Positions 1 through 8,979 of a DNA stretch of 31,175 nt are shown piece after piece. The DNA is from an uncultured Moraxella sp. (GTDB lineage: Bacteria; Pseudomonadota; Gammaproteobacteria; Pseudomonadales; Moraxellaceae). The stretch covers positions 1 through 31,175 of the forward strand of contig CALJUC010000034.1 of assembly GCA_937975585.1 (NCBI GenBank), written 5' to 3'. The translations under genes were made by a program, and so were the position numbers. Under the pieces are notes generated by a model. That model made no database searches. It saw only the letters and a list, made by a program, of their open reading frames with translations, and was not told the origin of the DNA. How positions within the stretch are numbered: position 1 is the first letter of the stretch; each line of letters starts with the position of its first letter.

Positions 1-13
1 GCTCTTCCGATCT
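1..13. other. Illumina adapter remnant at contig end
   Basis: These 13 bases (GCTCTTCCGATCT) are identical to the 3' end of the standard Illumina TruSeq adapter. From base 14 the sequence becomes a normal CarB reading frame (A-D-A-T-Y-I-E-P). Translating the 13 bases in that frame gives L-F-R-S, which does not fit the residues CarB has there (E. coli has ...D-P-E-M before A-D-A-T-Y). I infer untrimmed adapter at the edge of a draft contig, not genomic sequence. Confidence 0.9.
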
Positions 14-3000
14 GCCGATGCCACTTACATCGAGCCGATTACTTGGCAAACCGTTGAACGCATCATCGAAAAAGAACGCCCAGATGCGATCTTGCCAACA
101 ATGGGTGGTCAGACTGCGTTAAACTGTGCGCTAGACCTTGATAAGCACGGTGTACTGGCCAAATATAACGTTGAATTAATTGGTGCGACCAAAGAAGCCA
201 TCGAAAAAGCCGAAGACCGCGAGTTATTCGACAAAGCCATGAAAAAAATCGGCCTTGAATGTCCACGCGCAGATGTTGCCGAAACCATGGAACAAGCGTT
301 TGCGATTCAAGCCAAAGTCGGTTTCCCTTGTATCATTCGCCCCTCATTCACCATGGGTGGTTCAGGCGGCGGTATCGCGTACAACCGTGACGAATTTGTC
401 GAGATTTGTGAGCGTGGTTTTGACTTATCACCGACACACCAGTTACTCATCGATGAAAGCTTAATCGGTTGGAAAGAATACGAGATGGAAGTGGTTCGTG
501 ACAAAAACGACAACTGTATCATCATCTGTTCAATCGAAAACTTTGACCCAATGGGCGTACACACCGGTGACTCAATCACCGTTGCGCCAGCACAAACTTT
601 GACCGATAAAGAGTACCAAATCATGCGTAACGCCTCTGTGGCGGTATTGCGTGAAATCGGTGTCGAAACCGGTGGTTCAAACGTACAGTTCGGTATCAAC
701 CCAAAAACTGGTCGTATGGTTGTTATCGAGATGAACCCGCGCGTCAGCCGTTCATCAGCATTAGCCTCAAAAGCAACAGGTTTCCCAATCGCCAAAATCG
801 CAGCAAAATTGGCCGTGGGTTATACCTTGGATGAGCTGAAAAACGACATCACGGGCGGCTTAACACCAGCCAGCTTTGAGCCGGCCATCGACTATGTTGT
901 GACCAAGATTCCACGCTTTAACTTTGAAAAATTCCCACAAGCTGACAGCACCTTATCAACCCAGATGAAGTCAGTCGGTGAAGTCATGGCAATCGGCCGT
1001 AACTTCCAAGAATCAATGCAAAAAGCGTTACGTGGCCTAGAAACTGGCGCGACTGGTTTTGATGAACACTTAGACTTAACCCAAGATGCGGATACCATCC
1101 GAGGCATCTTAAAAGTTAAACTAAAAACCCCTACCCCTGATCGTATCTATTACATCGCTGATGCGTTCCGCGCAGGCTTGTCAGTGGATGAAGTGTTTGA
1201 ATACACCAACATCGACCCATGGTTCTTGGTACAAATCGAAGACATCGTCAACACTGAAAAATTGGTTAGCGAAACAGGTTTTGGTGGTTTAAACTCAACC
1301 AACTTACGCAGCTTTAAACGTAAAGGCTTATCGGACTTACGCTTGGCCAAATTACTTGGCGTATCACAAAAAGAACTACGTAAAAAACGTTGGGATTTAA
1401 AAGTTAATCCAATCTATAAACGCGTGGATACTTGTGCTGCTGAGTTTGCGACTTCAACTGCCTATATGTACTCAAGCTACGATGACGAGTGTGAAGCACA
1501 GCCAACCGATAAGAAAAAAATCATGGTTATCGGTGGTGGTCCAAATCGTATCGGTCAAGGTATTGAGTTTGACTATTGCTGTGTACACGCCGCTTTAGCA
1601 ATGCGTGAAGACGGCTATGAAACCATCATGGTTAACTGTAACCCAGAAACTGTATCGACCGATTATGACACCTCTGACCGTTTATACTTCGAACCAATTA
1701 CCCTAGAAGACGTGCTTGAAATCGTTCGTGTAGAAAAACCAGAAGGCGTCATCGTGCAGTACGGTGGCCAGACCCCGTTGAAACTTGCACGTGCGTTAGA
1801 AGCGGCTGGTGTCCATATCATCGGTACAAGCCCAGATGCGATTGACCGCGCGGAAGACCGTGAACGTTTCCAACATATGATTAACCAACTTGGCTTTACT
1901 CAGCCACCAAATGCGTTGGCAACTAGCACCGAAGACGGTATCGTCAAAGCATCAAGCGTTGGCTATCCATTGGTGGTACGTCCATCATACGTCTTGGGCG
2001 GCCGTGCGATGGAAATCGTGTATAACGAAAGCGAGTTACGTCGTTACTTACGTGAAGCCGTACAAGCCTCTAACGAAGCGCCTGTGCTACTAGACCGCTT
2101 CTTGGATGATGCGATTGAAGTTGACGTTGACTGTATCTCTGACGGCCAAAACGTGGTCATCGGTGGTATCATGCAGCATATCGAACAAGCTGGCGTTCAC
2201 TCAGGTGACTCAGCCTGTTCAATCCCGCCTTACTCATTATCACAAGAAATTTGTGATGTGATGCGTGAGCAAACCGTTGCCATGGCCAAAGAATTGGGCG
2301 TGGTTGGCTTAATGAACGTACAGTATGCGGTTAAAGACAATGTGGTATATATCCTTGAGGTCAACCCACGCGCATCACGTACCGTTCCGTTCGTATCAAA
2401 ATGTATCGGTACGTCATTGGCACAGGTTGCCGCACGTTGTATGGCCGGCAAAACCTTAGAAGAACAAGGCTTTACCCAAGAAATCATCCCAAGCTTCTTC
2501 GCGGTTAAAGAAGCGGTCTTCCCATTTGCCAAATTCCCAGGCGTTGACCCAGTGTTAAGCCCTGAGATGAAATCTACGGGTGAAGTCATGGGCGTGGGTC
2601 AAACCTTTGGCGAAGCATACTATAAAGCCATCATCGGCAGTAATGACCGTTTACCAGGTTTACCAATCGATGGCGAAGTTAAGAAAATATTCTTGTCAGT
2701 CCGTGAAAGCGATAAGGCGAATCTAGTGCCTATTGCTAAAGGACTGCAGGACTATGGTTTTAGCTTAGTGGCGACTGCGGGTACCCAAAAAGTGCTAAAA
2801 GACGCGGGCATCGCTTGTGAGCGCATCAACAAAGTGAATGAAGGTCGTCCGCATATCGTTGATGCCATCAAAAATGGCGAGATTGCCTTGGTAGTGAATA
2901 CCACAGAAGGCAAACAGGCGCATGAAGACTCGTTCTCAATTCGCCGCTCTGCTCTACAGCACAAAGTATTTAATGTAACGACCTTAAACGCTGCGGCCGC

Positions 3001-3085
3001 CGTGGTCGAAGCGTATAAAGTACAATTACCGTTTGATGTTTATAAATTACAGGACTTGCATTCTCAAGCAGAAACCGTAAAATAG
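14..3085 (+). CDS. carB: Carbamoyl-phosphate synthase large subunit (5' truncated by contig end)
   Basis: The large subunit of carbamoyl-phosphate synthase makes carbamoyl phosphate from ammonia (delivered by CarA), bicarbonate and two ATP, for arginine and pyrimidine synthesis. About 1023 residues are present against 1073 in E. coli, so roughly the first 60, including the start, are missing beyond the adapter. Visible parts in order: the rest of the first ATP-grasp (carboxyphosphate) domain with PSFTMGGSGGG and the EMNPRVSRSSALASKATGFP block; the oligomerisation region; the second (carbamoyl phosphate) half beginning IMVIGGGPNRIGQGIEFDYC with RPSYVLGGRAMEIV and EVNPRASRTVPFVSK; and the C-terminal MGS-like allosteric domain from about IFLSVRESDKANLVPIAKG. 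The frame is open to TAG at 3083-3085, so the gene looks intact apart from its left edge. A terminator follows, before greA. Confidence 0.97.
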   Translation, partial: ADATYIEPITWQTVERIIEKERPDAILPTMGGQTALNCALDLDKHGVLAKYNVELIGATKEAIEKAEDRELFDKAMKKIGLECPRADVAETMEQAFAIQAKVGFPCIIRPSFTMGGSGGGIAYNRDEFVEICERGFDLSPTHQLLIDESLIGWKEYEMEVVRDKNDNCIIICSIENFDPMGVHTGDSITVAPAQTLTDKEYQIMRNASVAVLREIGVETGGSNVQFGINPKTGRMVVIEMNPRVSRSSALASKATGFPIAKIAAKLAVGYTLDELKNDITGGLTPASFEPAIDYVVTKIPRFNFEKFPQADSTLSTQMKSVGEVMAIGRNFQESMQKALRGLETGATGFDEHLDLTQDADTIRGILKVKLKTPTPDRIYYIADAFRAGLSVDEVFEYTNIDPWFLVQIEDIVNTEKLVSETGFGGLNSTNLRSFKRKGLSDLRLAKLLGVSQKELRKKRWDLKVNPIYKRVDTCAAEFATSTAYMYSSYDDECEAQPTDKKKIMVIGGGPNRIGQGIEFDYCCVHAALAMREDGYETIMVNCNPETVSTDYDTSDRLYFEPITLEDVLEIVRVEKPEGVIVQYGGQTPLKLARALEAAGVHIIGTSPDAIDRAEDRERFQHMINQLGFTQPPNALATSTEDGIVKASSVGYPLVVRPSYVLGGRAMEIVYNESELRRYLREAVQASNEAPVLLDRFLDDAIEVDVDCISDGQNVVIGGIMQHIEQAGVHSGDSACSIPPYSLSQEICDVMREQTVAMAKELGVVGLMNVQYAVKDNVVYILEVNPRASRTVPFVSKCIGTSLAQVAARCMAGKTLEEQGFTQEIIPSFFAVKEAVFPFAKFPGVDPVLSPEMKSTGEVMGVGQTFGEAYYKAIIGSNDRLPGLPIDGEVKKIFLSVRESDKANLVPIAKGLQDYGFSLVATAGTQKVLKDAGIACERINKVNEGRPHIVDAIKNGEIALVVNTTEGKQAHEDSFSIRRSALQHKVFNVTTLNAAAAVVEAYKVQLPFDVYKLQDLHSQAETVK

Positions 3086-3131
3086 ACAATTATTTAACGT
3101 AATTTGTACGACAACTGAGTGAATTGACCCT

Positions 3132-3166
3132 GCTAGGTGGCATAGCTGCCTAGCATGGTTTTTTTT
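3132..3166 (+). terminator. Intrinsic terminator between carB and greA
   Basis: A 10-bp stem (GCTAGGTGGC 3132-3141 with GCTGCCTAGC 3145-3154, two G-T pairs) closes a three-base loop and is followed by a run of eight T at 3159-3166. It should end the carB transcript, so greA probably has its own promoter. An extended -10-like TGATATGGT at 3192-3200 is a weak candidate. Confidence 0.8.
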
Positions 3167-3232
3167 ATATGTAAAAAACTGATTAACCCACTGATATGGT
3201 CGGTTAGTTAGTTGTGACAAAAGGAATTTCCT

Positions 3233-3709
3233 ATGCAACGTTATCCAATGACTCCCCAAGGTCACGCGGCTTTGGAAGAAGAGCTAAAGCAGCTTAAAAC
3301 CGTAGACCGTCCGCGTATCACTGCTGCCATTGCTGAAGCACGTGAGCATGGCGACCTAAAAGAAAATGCCGAGTACCATGCAGCACGCGAGCAACAAGGC
3401 TTTTGTGAAGCGCGTATCCGTGACATCGAAGCCAAACTCGGTGGCGCTGAAATTATTGACCCGGTAAAACTGCCACAAGAAGGTCGTGTGGTATTTGGCG
3501 TGACGGTGGTTATCGAAAACTTAGACACCGAAGAGCAAAAACGCTACAAAATCGTTGGCGATGACGAAGCGGATTTCAAAGCCAACAAAATCTCAGTCAA
3601 CTCGCCAATCGCGCGTGGTTTGATTGGCAAATCAGAAGGTGATGAAGCCAAAATCCAAACCCCAAGCGGAGAAGTAGAATACGAGATTATCGAAATTTTG
3701 TATGAGTAA
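3233..3709 (+). CDS. greA: Transcription elongation factor GreA
   Basis: GreA rescues backtracked RNA polymerase by stimulating cleavage of the RNA 3' end through the secondary channel. At 158 residues it is the same length as E. coli GreA. The N-terminal coiled coil carries the acidic tip in EHGDLKENAEYHAAREQQGF (about residues 38-57), which is identical to the E. coli stretch as I recall it, including the Asp and Glu that hold the catalytic Mg2+. The C-terminal FKBP-like domain includes DEADFKANKISVNSPIARGLIGK. The ATG at 3233 has AAGGAA at 3221-3226 as ribosome binding site. It lies downstream of carB as in Pseudomonas, but here the next gene is argG, not yhbY. A terminator follows at 3745-3780. 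Confidence 0.98.
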   Translation: MQRYPMTPQGHAALEEELKQLKTVDRPRITAAIAEAREHGDLKENAEYHAAREQQGFCEARIRDIEAKLGGAEIIDPVKLPQEGRVVFGVTVVIENLDTEEQKRYKIVGDDEADFKANKISVNSPIARGLIGKSEGDEAKIQTPSGEVEYEIIEILYE

Positions 3710-3744
3710 GCGATACCGCTGTCAATGCTGATTATCGTTTAGTT

Positions 3745-3780
3745 AAAAAAGCGCTGCCGTGCAAACGTTGGCGCTTTTTT
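3745..3780. terminator. Intrinsic terminator after greA
   Basis: An A-tract and GCGC (3745-3754) pair with GCGC and six T (3771-3780) around a stem that has one mismatch and a GCAA loop. The A/T symmetry would let it work on either strand. On the + strand it ends greA. Confidence 0.85.
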
Positions 3781-3836
3781 ATGGTTATTTTTTATCAATG
3801 AATCCGCGATTGCGCCCAAAATTGGCAAAAAAATCT

Positions 3837-3866
3837 TTGACAAAAATGTTACAATATGCCGATATA
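3837..3866 (+). promoter_or_regulatory. Candidate argG promoter
   Basis: TTGACA (3837-3842) is a perfect -35 box and is followed after 18 bp by GATATA (3861-3866). An alternative is the extended -10 TGTTACAAT at 3847-3855, which needs no good -35. Both lie 65-95 bp before the argG start. I saw no convincing ArgR box, but I cannot score one by eye. Confidence 0.45.
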
Positions 3867-3930
3867 TTGATGAATTTTTTAGGCTATTTATTGTTAAATG
3901 CTGATTTTTAAACACTGATTAGGAAACTTT

Positions 3931-5271
3931 ATGAGCAACAATGCTACGATTTTACAAAACGTGCCTGTGGGACAAAAAGTCGGTATCGCTTTTTCAGGCG
4001 GTCTAGATACCTCAGCCGCATTACTTTGGATGAAGCAAAAAGGCGCGTTACCTTACGCCTACACGGCTAACTTGGGTCAACCGGATGAAGATGACTACAA
4101 CGCGATTCCAAAGAAAGCCGACCAATATGGTGCGGTAAAAGCCCGTTTGATTGATTGCCGTTTGCAGTTGGCGCTTGAAGGTATCGCAGCGATTCAATGT
4201 GGCGCATTCCACGTAAGCACAGGCGGTATGCCGTACTTTAACACCACGCCACTGGGTCGTGCGGTAACAGGAACGATGCTAGTCACCGCGATGAAAGAAG
4301 ATGACGTCAACATTTGGGGTGATGGCTCAACTTATAAAGGTAACGACATCGAGCGTTTCTATCGTTATGGCCTATTGACCAACCCTGCGCTTAAAATCTA
4401 TAAACCTTGGCTTGACCAAACCTTCATTGATGAGCTAGGTGGTCGTAGCGAAATGTCACAGTTCTTAATCGATAACGGCTTTGACTACAAAATGTCAAAA
4501 GAAAAAGCCTACTCGACTGACTCAAACATGCTAGGTGCAACTCACGAAGCCAAAGACTTGGAATTCTTAAACGCCAGTATGCACATCGTTGAGCCAATCA
4601 TGGGCGTGGCATTCTGGGATGAGAATGTCAAAATTGAAAAAGAAACCGTGACGGTACGTTTCGAAGAAGGTATGCCGGTTGCTATCAATGGCGAAACCTT
4701 TGACAGCCCAGTTGACTTGATTTTAAAAGCCAATGAAATCGGTGGTCGCCACGGTCTTGGTATGAGTGACCAAATCGAAAACCGTATCATCGAAGCCAAA
4801 TCTCGTGGTATCTACGAAGCCCCTGCAATGGCCTTATTACACATTGCTTATGAGCGCCTAGTCACCGGTATCCACAACGAAGACACCATCGAACAATACC
4901 GTATCAACGGCTTACGTTTGGGTCGCTTGTTGTACCAAGGTCGTTGGTTCGATTCACAAGCCTTGATGCTACGCGAAACCGCACAACGTTGGGTCGCGAA
5001 AGCCATTACCGGTGAAGTGACCATTGAACTACGTCGTGGTAATGACTACACCATCTTGAATACCGAATCTGACAACTTAACGTACCAACCAGAACGTCTA
5101 TCAATGGAAAAAGTCGAAGATGCGGCATTCACACCAATGGATCGTATTGGTCAGCTAACCATGCGTAATTTGGACATCTCAGACACCCGTGCCAAATTAC
5201 AGTTGTATAGCCAATCAGGCCTGCTATCAAATGCAAAAGGCTCTGATGTGCCACAACTTGAGCAAAAGTAA
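3931..5271 (+). CDS. argG: Argininosuccinate synthase
   Basis: ArgG joins citrulline and aspartate using ATP to make argininosuccinate, the penultimate step of arginine synthesis. The 446 residues match the E. coli-type (447 residues) rather than the shorter (about 400) form of the family. The ATP-pyrophosphatase P-loop AFSGGLDTSAALLW lies at about residues 19-32, followed by YAYTANLGQPDEDDY, the substrate-binding GDGSTYKGNDIERFYRYGLL and TDSNMLGATHEAKDLE. AGGAAACTTT precedes the ATG. It shares the carbamoyl-phosphate/citrulline route with carB, but terminators on both sides make it a separate transcription unit. Confidence 0.98.
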   Translation: MSNNATILQNVPVGQKVGIAFSGGLDTSAALLWMKQKGALPYAYTANLGQPDEDDYNAIPKKADQYGAVKARLIDCRLQLALEGIAAIQCGAFHVSTGGMPYFNTTPLGRAVTGTMLVTAMKEDDVNIWGDGSTYKGNDIERFYRYGLLTNPALKIYKPWLDQTFIDELGGRSEMSQFLIDNGFDYKMSKEKAYSTDSNMLGATHEAKDLEFLNASMHIVEPIMGVAFWDENVKIEKETVTVRFEEGMPVAINGETFDSPVDLILKANEIGGRHGLGMSDQIENRIIEAKSRGIYEAPAMALLHIAYERLVTGIHNEDTIEQYRINGLRLGRLLYQGRWFDSQALMLRETAQRWVAKAITGEVTIELRRGNDYTILNTESDNLTYQPERLSMEKVEDAAFTPMDRIGQLTMRNLDISDTRAKLQLYSQSGLLSNAKGSDVPQLEQK

Positions 5272-5316
5272 TCTTTGAGATTTCTGACCGTTGGCTAAGT
5301 CGTTAGCTGTCAGTCC

Positions 5317-5354
5317 AAAACCGTGAGTAAACAGCGTTTATTCGCGGTTTTTTA
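5317..5354 (+). terminator. Intrinsic terminator after argG
   Basis: A stem of about 16 bp (5317-5332 with 5336-5351, a few G-T pairs, AGC loop) ends in a T tract. It follows the argG stop by about 45 bp. Confidence 0.85.
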
Positions 5355-5385
5355 TTGAGTCCATTATTTATCAATATGCCCATAA

Positions 5386-5420
5386 AAATAGCCCAAGCCT
5401 GATATCAGACTTGGGCTTTT
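5386..5420. terminator. Bidirectional terminator between argG and the UPF0149 gene
   Basis: GCCCAAG (5391-5397) pairs with CTTGGGC (5410-5416), extended inside by CTG/CAG, with an A-rich left flank and TTTT on the right. It lies between convergent genes and most likely ends the - strand gene at 5450, with a backup role for argG. Confidence 0.75.
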
Positions 5421-5449
5421 CAATCGCTTAAAATACGTTAATGACTGAG

Positions 5450-5989
5450 TTAGTCGTTGGTATGAAATAGCAAAAACAACTCAACGATATTTTTTTCGAT
5501 AGACTCAGCCATTTGCTGCATGGTATCTGGGTCTTTCATCAATTTGACCATATCCGGCTCTTCAGCATCGATACCGCTAAATAGCACCATCGGCAAGGTT
5601 AGCATGGCAACATCTTCTTGGGTGTCCTCATCATTAAACCAGTCATCCGCTTCGTCTTCGCTGGCATACATAGCATCAATAAAGCCCACTGACCACTCAC
5701 TGATGTCATTGTTTTCGATATCGCTGTAGTCAGTGTCATCGATGTCAAATGGCAACTCAATCTCGCGCTCGTCTTGTAGCGTGGCTTTTAGCTGCTCACG
5801 CCAGTCATTGAGTGCGGCTAACACATCTGGTTTAACTTGTTTTTCATTACCTTCAAACAAGTAGCTTTGCCAATCTTTTAGCGGCTTACCCACTAATGAG
5901 GCAGTTAAAAAACCGTGGGTGGCGATGCTTGGCATCCCAAATTCGTTATCATCGCTATCTAAGTAATCGATTAAATCATCAAAATTCAT
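5450..5989 (-). CDS. UPF0149 / YecA-YgfB family protein
   Basis: This 179-residue protein looks like the UPF0149 (YgfB/YecA) family. Visible family features are an early HGFLTASLVG (about residues 25-34), a conserved tryptophan region ISEWSVGFIDAMY (about 96-108) and DVAMLTLPMVLFSGID near residues 126-141. The protein is strongly acidic and no signal peptide or membrane segment is visible. AGGA lies nine bases before the ATG. The molecular function is not settled; in Pseudomonas aeruginosa a YgfB relative has been linked to antibiotic-resistance regulation, and I do not transfer that here. The C-terminal SEC-C zinc motif of long YecA proteins is absent. It is probably co-oriented with, but terminated separately from, the acidic small protein upstream. 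Confidence 0.8.
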   Translation of the reverse strand: MNFDDLIDYLDSDDNEFGMPSIATHGFLTASLVGKPLKDWQSYLFEGNEKQVKPDVLAALNDWREQLKATLQDEREIELPFDIDDTDYSDIENNDISEWSVGFIDAMYASEDEADDWFNDEDTQEDVAMLTLPMVLFSGIDAEEPDMVKLMKDPDTMQQMAESIEKNIVELFLLFHTND

Positions 5990-6033
5990 GAGGTTTTATC
6001 CTATTGTTATCAGTTATGAGAAAAAGGTTGGTT

Positions 6034-6069
6034 AAAAAATAAAGGTTAATACCAACTGTATTAACCTTT
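6034..6069 (-). terminator. Intrinsic terminator after the small acidic protein gene
   Basis: A perfect 12-bp stem (AAAGGTTAATAC 6041-6052 with GTATTAACCTTT 6058-6069, five-base loop) is followed on the - strand by six T (A at 6034-6039). It starts eight bases after the stop of the gene at 6077-6307. Confidence 0.9.
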
Positions 6070-6076
6070 GCTTGAT

Positions 6077-6307
6077 TTAGAAATCGTCGTTATCGAGATC
6101 ATCTAAGTCATCGTCCAAATCATCATCGAAGCCATCTCGTAATGAGCGCTCTAGGCGCTTTTGCTCAAGCATTTCGTCAATCAGACGGCGCTTTTCTAAG
6201 CTGCTGACACGGCTGCGGCCTGAAGCATCATCATCAGCAAGACGGGCATCATCGTCATCATCAAAACTATCATCTTCAAAGCTATCGTCTAAATCGGGAT
6301 CTGCCAT
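6077..6307 (-). CDS. Small acidic protein, PA3496-family type (putative envelope integrity)
   Basis: I chose the ATG at 6307 (76 residues) because AGGAG sits six bases upstream; an in-frame ATG at 6334 would add nine residues without a clear binding site. The sequence is two Asp-rich stretches flanking one basic helix with KRRLIDEMLEQKRLERSL (about residues 39-56). That pattern resembles the family annotated as PA3496-type putative envelope integrity proteins. There is no signal peptide or membrane segment. The family name rests on overall pattern and memory, so the match is moderate. It has its own strong terminator. Confidence 0.65.
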   Translation of the reverse strand: MADPDLDDSFEDDSFDDDDDARLADDDASGRSRVSSLEKRRLIDEMLEQKRLERSLRDGFDDDLDDDLDDLDNDDF

Positions 6308-6440
6308 AGTCGACTCCTGTGGTAGTGCTCGCATCGGGATTGATTACTGCAATCTGCAATGGATAGATAAATGAATAAATTTATACAGCCTTATAAGCAC
6401 TTTTTACGGTATTGTCAAGCGTCTATCCGATTTTTTTATA

Positions 6441-7847
6441 TTACCAACCACGTTCCGGTTGCGCTTTGTCACTGGCGGTCAAAATTGCGTCACGTTTGTT
6501 GATAAGTTCGGTCATCAAGCTTTCCGCTAATCCAGTGTACCAGACCATTTCACGCTCGGCTAAATTGGTCGGATGGGGCAGGTTTTTGAGCTGAACTTGA
6601 CCATTTAATGACTTCAGCATGGTTTGTGGGTATAGCAAAATCAAACCATCTTCTTTGGCGTAATTTTTCATGAGTTTATGGACATCATCAAACTGCTGAT
6701 CCAGGCTTGTGCCAACGGTCATTGGTAAGGCAAAACGCGATAACTCACGGTGTTTTTCATACACCACTTGGTTTAGGATAATCACCAACTTGGCCAATAA
6801 TACTGAGGCTATCGGTAATTGGTCTTCACGACCCACCAAATGTACCACTGCCCCTTTTTCAGTAAAGTGTAGTGGTCTTTTGACGTCGACTTGGCGGATA
6901 TAGCGATTTAATACCCCATATTCTGCGCCAAACAAACTATCACAGGCACGCTCTAACAAATCTTGGCACAGTTGAAAATACGGCTTTGATAGCTCAGGCG
7001 CAATTCGGTGTAATAGATTAAACTGGTCAAAAAAGCGAATCTGTACTTCGATCGTACTGGTCTTCTGACTGCTTGCAAAACCTGATAACGTGGTTGCTGC
7101 CGGTGCAACGTTGGTATTGGCGTTTTCAATCACTGGCTCGCCATCTTGGCTGTCTGTCGTCAGTTTGCGGTCATGTAAGAAGTCGGTAATGGATTTGCCA
7201 ATTTTTTGTGAGCCATCGGGCTTGTTGGTAATCTCATCTGCTAGGCTATCTGCTTCACCGCCTGCGATGACCAAATCTGCATCCGCTGAATTTCTATCAG
7301 CCAATCGGCCGCGAGAAATCGCTAAGCGTTGTTGTACTTTTTCGCCAATAAGGGCTAACTGCTCTTGGGTTGGACGCGCCAAATACCCATAAATCAACCA
7401 CAAAAACCCGTGCAAAATCGCTGACCCCAAGATATACAGCCATTGTCCACCCACAATCTCACCTTTTGAAATGGCTTTCATGGTGACGGTCGCATGCCCC
7501 AACACTTGGTTATGTTGGATAATCGGTTGGTCGATAACCTGACCACTTTCAGTTTGGGATTGTCCGGTTTGGACAAGCGGTTGTTTATTTTGGTCACTAA
7601 TCACTAGCTTGGCGACATCACTATCTACTTGATAGCGACTGGCGAGCACACTTAAGCTAATACGGTCTTGATTAGCAATAGCGGCTAACGCTTCACGGCT
7701 TAGTTGTTCAACGATTTTTTCGCCTTTATCTGTGCGGCTATCGTATTGCTGTTTTTCGATACTAAACATCAACATCAATACGTGTAAACAAAAACTAACC
7801 AATAAGATGATGGCAAAAATGCCTTGACGCGGGGCTAAATTATTCAT
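6441..7847 (-). CDS. AhpA/YtjB (Smp)-type membrane protein
   Basis: A 468-residue protein with a membrane segment at about residues 10-29 (IFAIILLVSFCLHVLMLMF), a roughly 100-residue periplasmic-side domain, a second membrane segment at about 135-157 and a long cytoplasmic part. This layout, and its position divergent from serB, match the AhpA/YtjB (Smp) family, first described as membrane proteins affecting haemolysin expression; E. coli smp/ytjB is also divergent from serB. The E. coli protein is about 214 residues, so most of the C-terminal 300 residues here are extra. I do not recognise a catalytic domain there. No good ribosome binding site precedes the ATG. No obvious terminator lies between it and 6307. 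Confidence 0.65.
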   Translation of the reverse strand: MNNLAPRQGIFAIILLVSFCLHVLMLMFSIEKQQYDSRTDKGEKIVEQLSREALAAIANQDRISLSVLASRYQVDSDVAKLVISDQNKQPLVQTGQSQTESGQVIDQPIIQHNQVLGHATVTMKAISKGEIVGGQWLYILGSAILHGFLWLIYGYLARPTQEQLALIGEKVQQRLAISRGRLADRNSADADLVIAGGEADSLADEITNKPDGSQKIGKSITDFLHDRKLTTDSQDGEPVIENANTNVAPAATTLSGFASSQKTSTIEVQIRFFDQFNLLHRIAPELSKPYFQLCQDLLERACDSLFGAEYGVLNRYIRQVDVKRPLHFTEKGAVVHLVGREDQLPIASVLLAKLVIILNQVVYEKHRELSRFALPMTVGTSLDQQFDDVHKLMKNYAKEDGLILLYPQTMLKSLNGQVQLKNLPHPTNLAEREMVWYTGLAESLMTELINKRDAILTASDKAQPERGW

Positions 7848-7864
7848 GGGATTAGGGACTTTCT

Positions 7865-7893
7865 TTGACAGCAGTTAAGTGCTACATTATCAT
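7865..7893 (+). promoter_or_regulatory. serB promoter
   Basis: TTGACA (7865-7870), 17 bp, then TATCAT (7888-7893): a perfect -35 and a 5/6 -10 at ideal spacing. The predicted start near 7900 leaves a leader of about 29 bases. It lies in the 81-bp space between serB and the divergent AhpA-type gene. Confidence 0.75.
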
Positions 7894-7928
7894 GTTTATT
7901 TTTTTGTCATACAAGGGGCAAATACACC

Positions 7929-8960
7929 ATGAGCATGAATTTTTTGCACGGGGCAGACCAAGTGCCAGGGGCAACATTTGCCGCCAATTGGCCAGAAAAT
8001 TGGGCAACTGGTTGGGCGGTAACCTTGAGTGCCACAAAACTAGAATTAGGGCATTTGGTCGCGCTCACTGAGCAGTTGGCAGAAATTGAACCTGCACTAC
8101 GCGTCGTGCATCAACGCACCTTGGTCAGTGAAGCTGACTGGCAGCACAATGATACCTTAACACAAGCCGAGCAAGTCAGCCAAGTGACGGCCGTGCAATG
8201 GATTGTGGTGGGTGAACTAAATCAGACAGAATCTGACTTTGCAGCAAGGGTTAAAGCGGCTTTAACAGCCAAAGCCCCATTTCATATTGATGTCACGGTC
8301 ATGCCGGTTGCGACTTTACGCCGCGCGCATAAGTTAGCGTTGTTTGATATGGATTCAACCTTGATTGAGCAAGAAGTGATTGTCGAATTGGCCAAAAAAG
8401 CCGGTATCGGTGAGCAAGTTGATATCATTACTGAATCAGCCATGCGTGGCGAGATTGACTTTAGTGAAAGCTTCCGTCGCCGGGTCGCATTACTTAAAGG
8501 CTTAGACAGCGCGGTACTTGATGATATTATCGCCAATCACATTACCTTTAGCCCCGGCGCGAAACGCTTGATTAGCACGCTAAAGCAAAACGGCTTTCAT
8601 GTGGTATTGGTATCGGGCGGCTTTACTTACTTTGCCCAGTACGTGCAAGAACAGCTTGGCATTGATGAGATTTATGCCAATGACTTGGATATCATTGATG
8701 GTAAATTAACCGGTGAAGTCACCTCACCGATTGTCGATGGTAAGCGTAAAGCCGAGTTATTGCAAGAAATCGCTCAGCGCTTGAATATTGATTTGAGTGA
8801 AACCGTTGCGGTGGGTGATGGCGCGAATGATTTACCCATGCTAGGACTTGCCGATATCGGTATCGCCTATCGTGCCAAGCCTGTCGTACAGCAGCAAGCC
8901 AAGTATGCCGTTAATATCGCTGGCCTGGATGGGGTTATGTCTGTCTTAGGTTTGGTCTAA
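7929..8960 (+). CDS. serB: Phosphoserine phosphatase
   Basis: SerB hydrolyses O-phosphoserine to serine, the last step of serine synthesis. The 343-residue protein (322 in E. coli) has an N-terminal ACT-like half and a C-terminal HAD-superfamily half. HAD motif I is LFDMDSTL with the nucleophile Asp140 and acid Asp142; motif II is VLVSGGFTYF; motif III/IV is the Lys of GKRKAEL followed by VGDGANDLPMLGLADIGIAYRAKP near residues 295-318. AAGGGG ten bases before the ATG at 7929 supports that start; an ATG two codons later is possible. Confidence 0.95.
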   Translation: MSMNFLHGADQVPGATFAANWPENWATGWAVTLSATKLELGHLVALTEQLAEIEPALRVVHQRTLVSEADWQHNDTLTQAEQVSQVTAVQWIVVGELNQTESDFAARVKAALTAKAPFHIDVTVMPVATLRRAHKLALFDMDSTLIEQEVIVELAKKAGIGEQVDIITESAMRGEIDFSESFRRRVALLKGLDSAVLDDIIANHITFSPGAKRLISTLKQNGFHVVLVSGGFTYFAQYVQEQLGIDEIYANDLDIIDGKLTGEVTSPIVDGKRKAELLQEIAQRLNIDLSETVAVGDGANDLPMLGLADIGIAYRAKPVVQQQAKYAVNIAGLDGVMSVLGLV

Positions 8961-8979
8961 AACGACATAAGCCTACCGA

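Noticed and set aside
307..795. Open frame of 162 codons on the - strand inside carB
   Set aside because: Antisense to the most conserved part of CarB; a by-product of codon bias.
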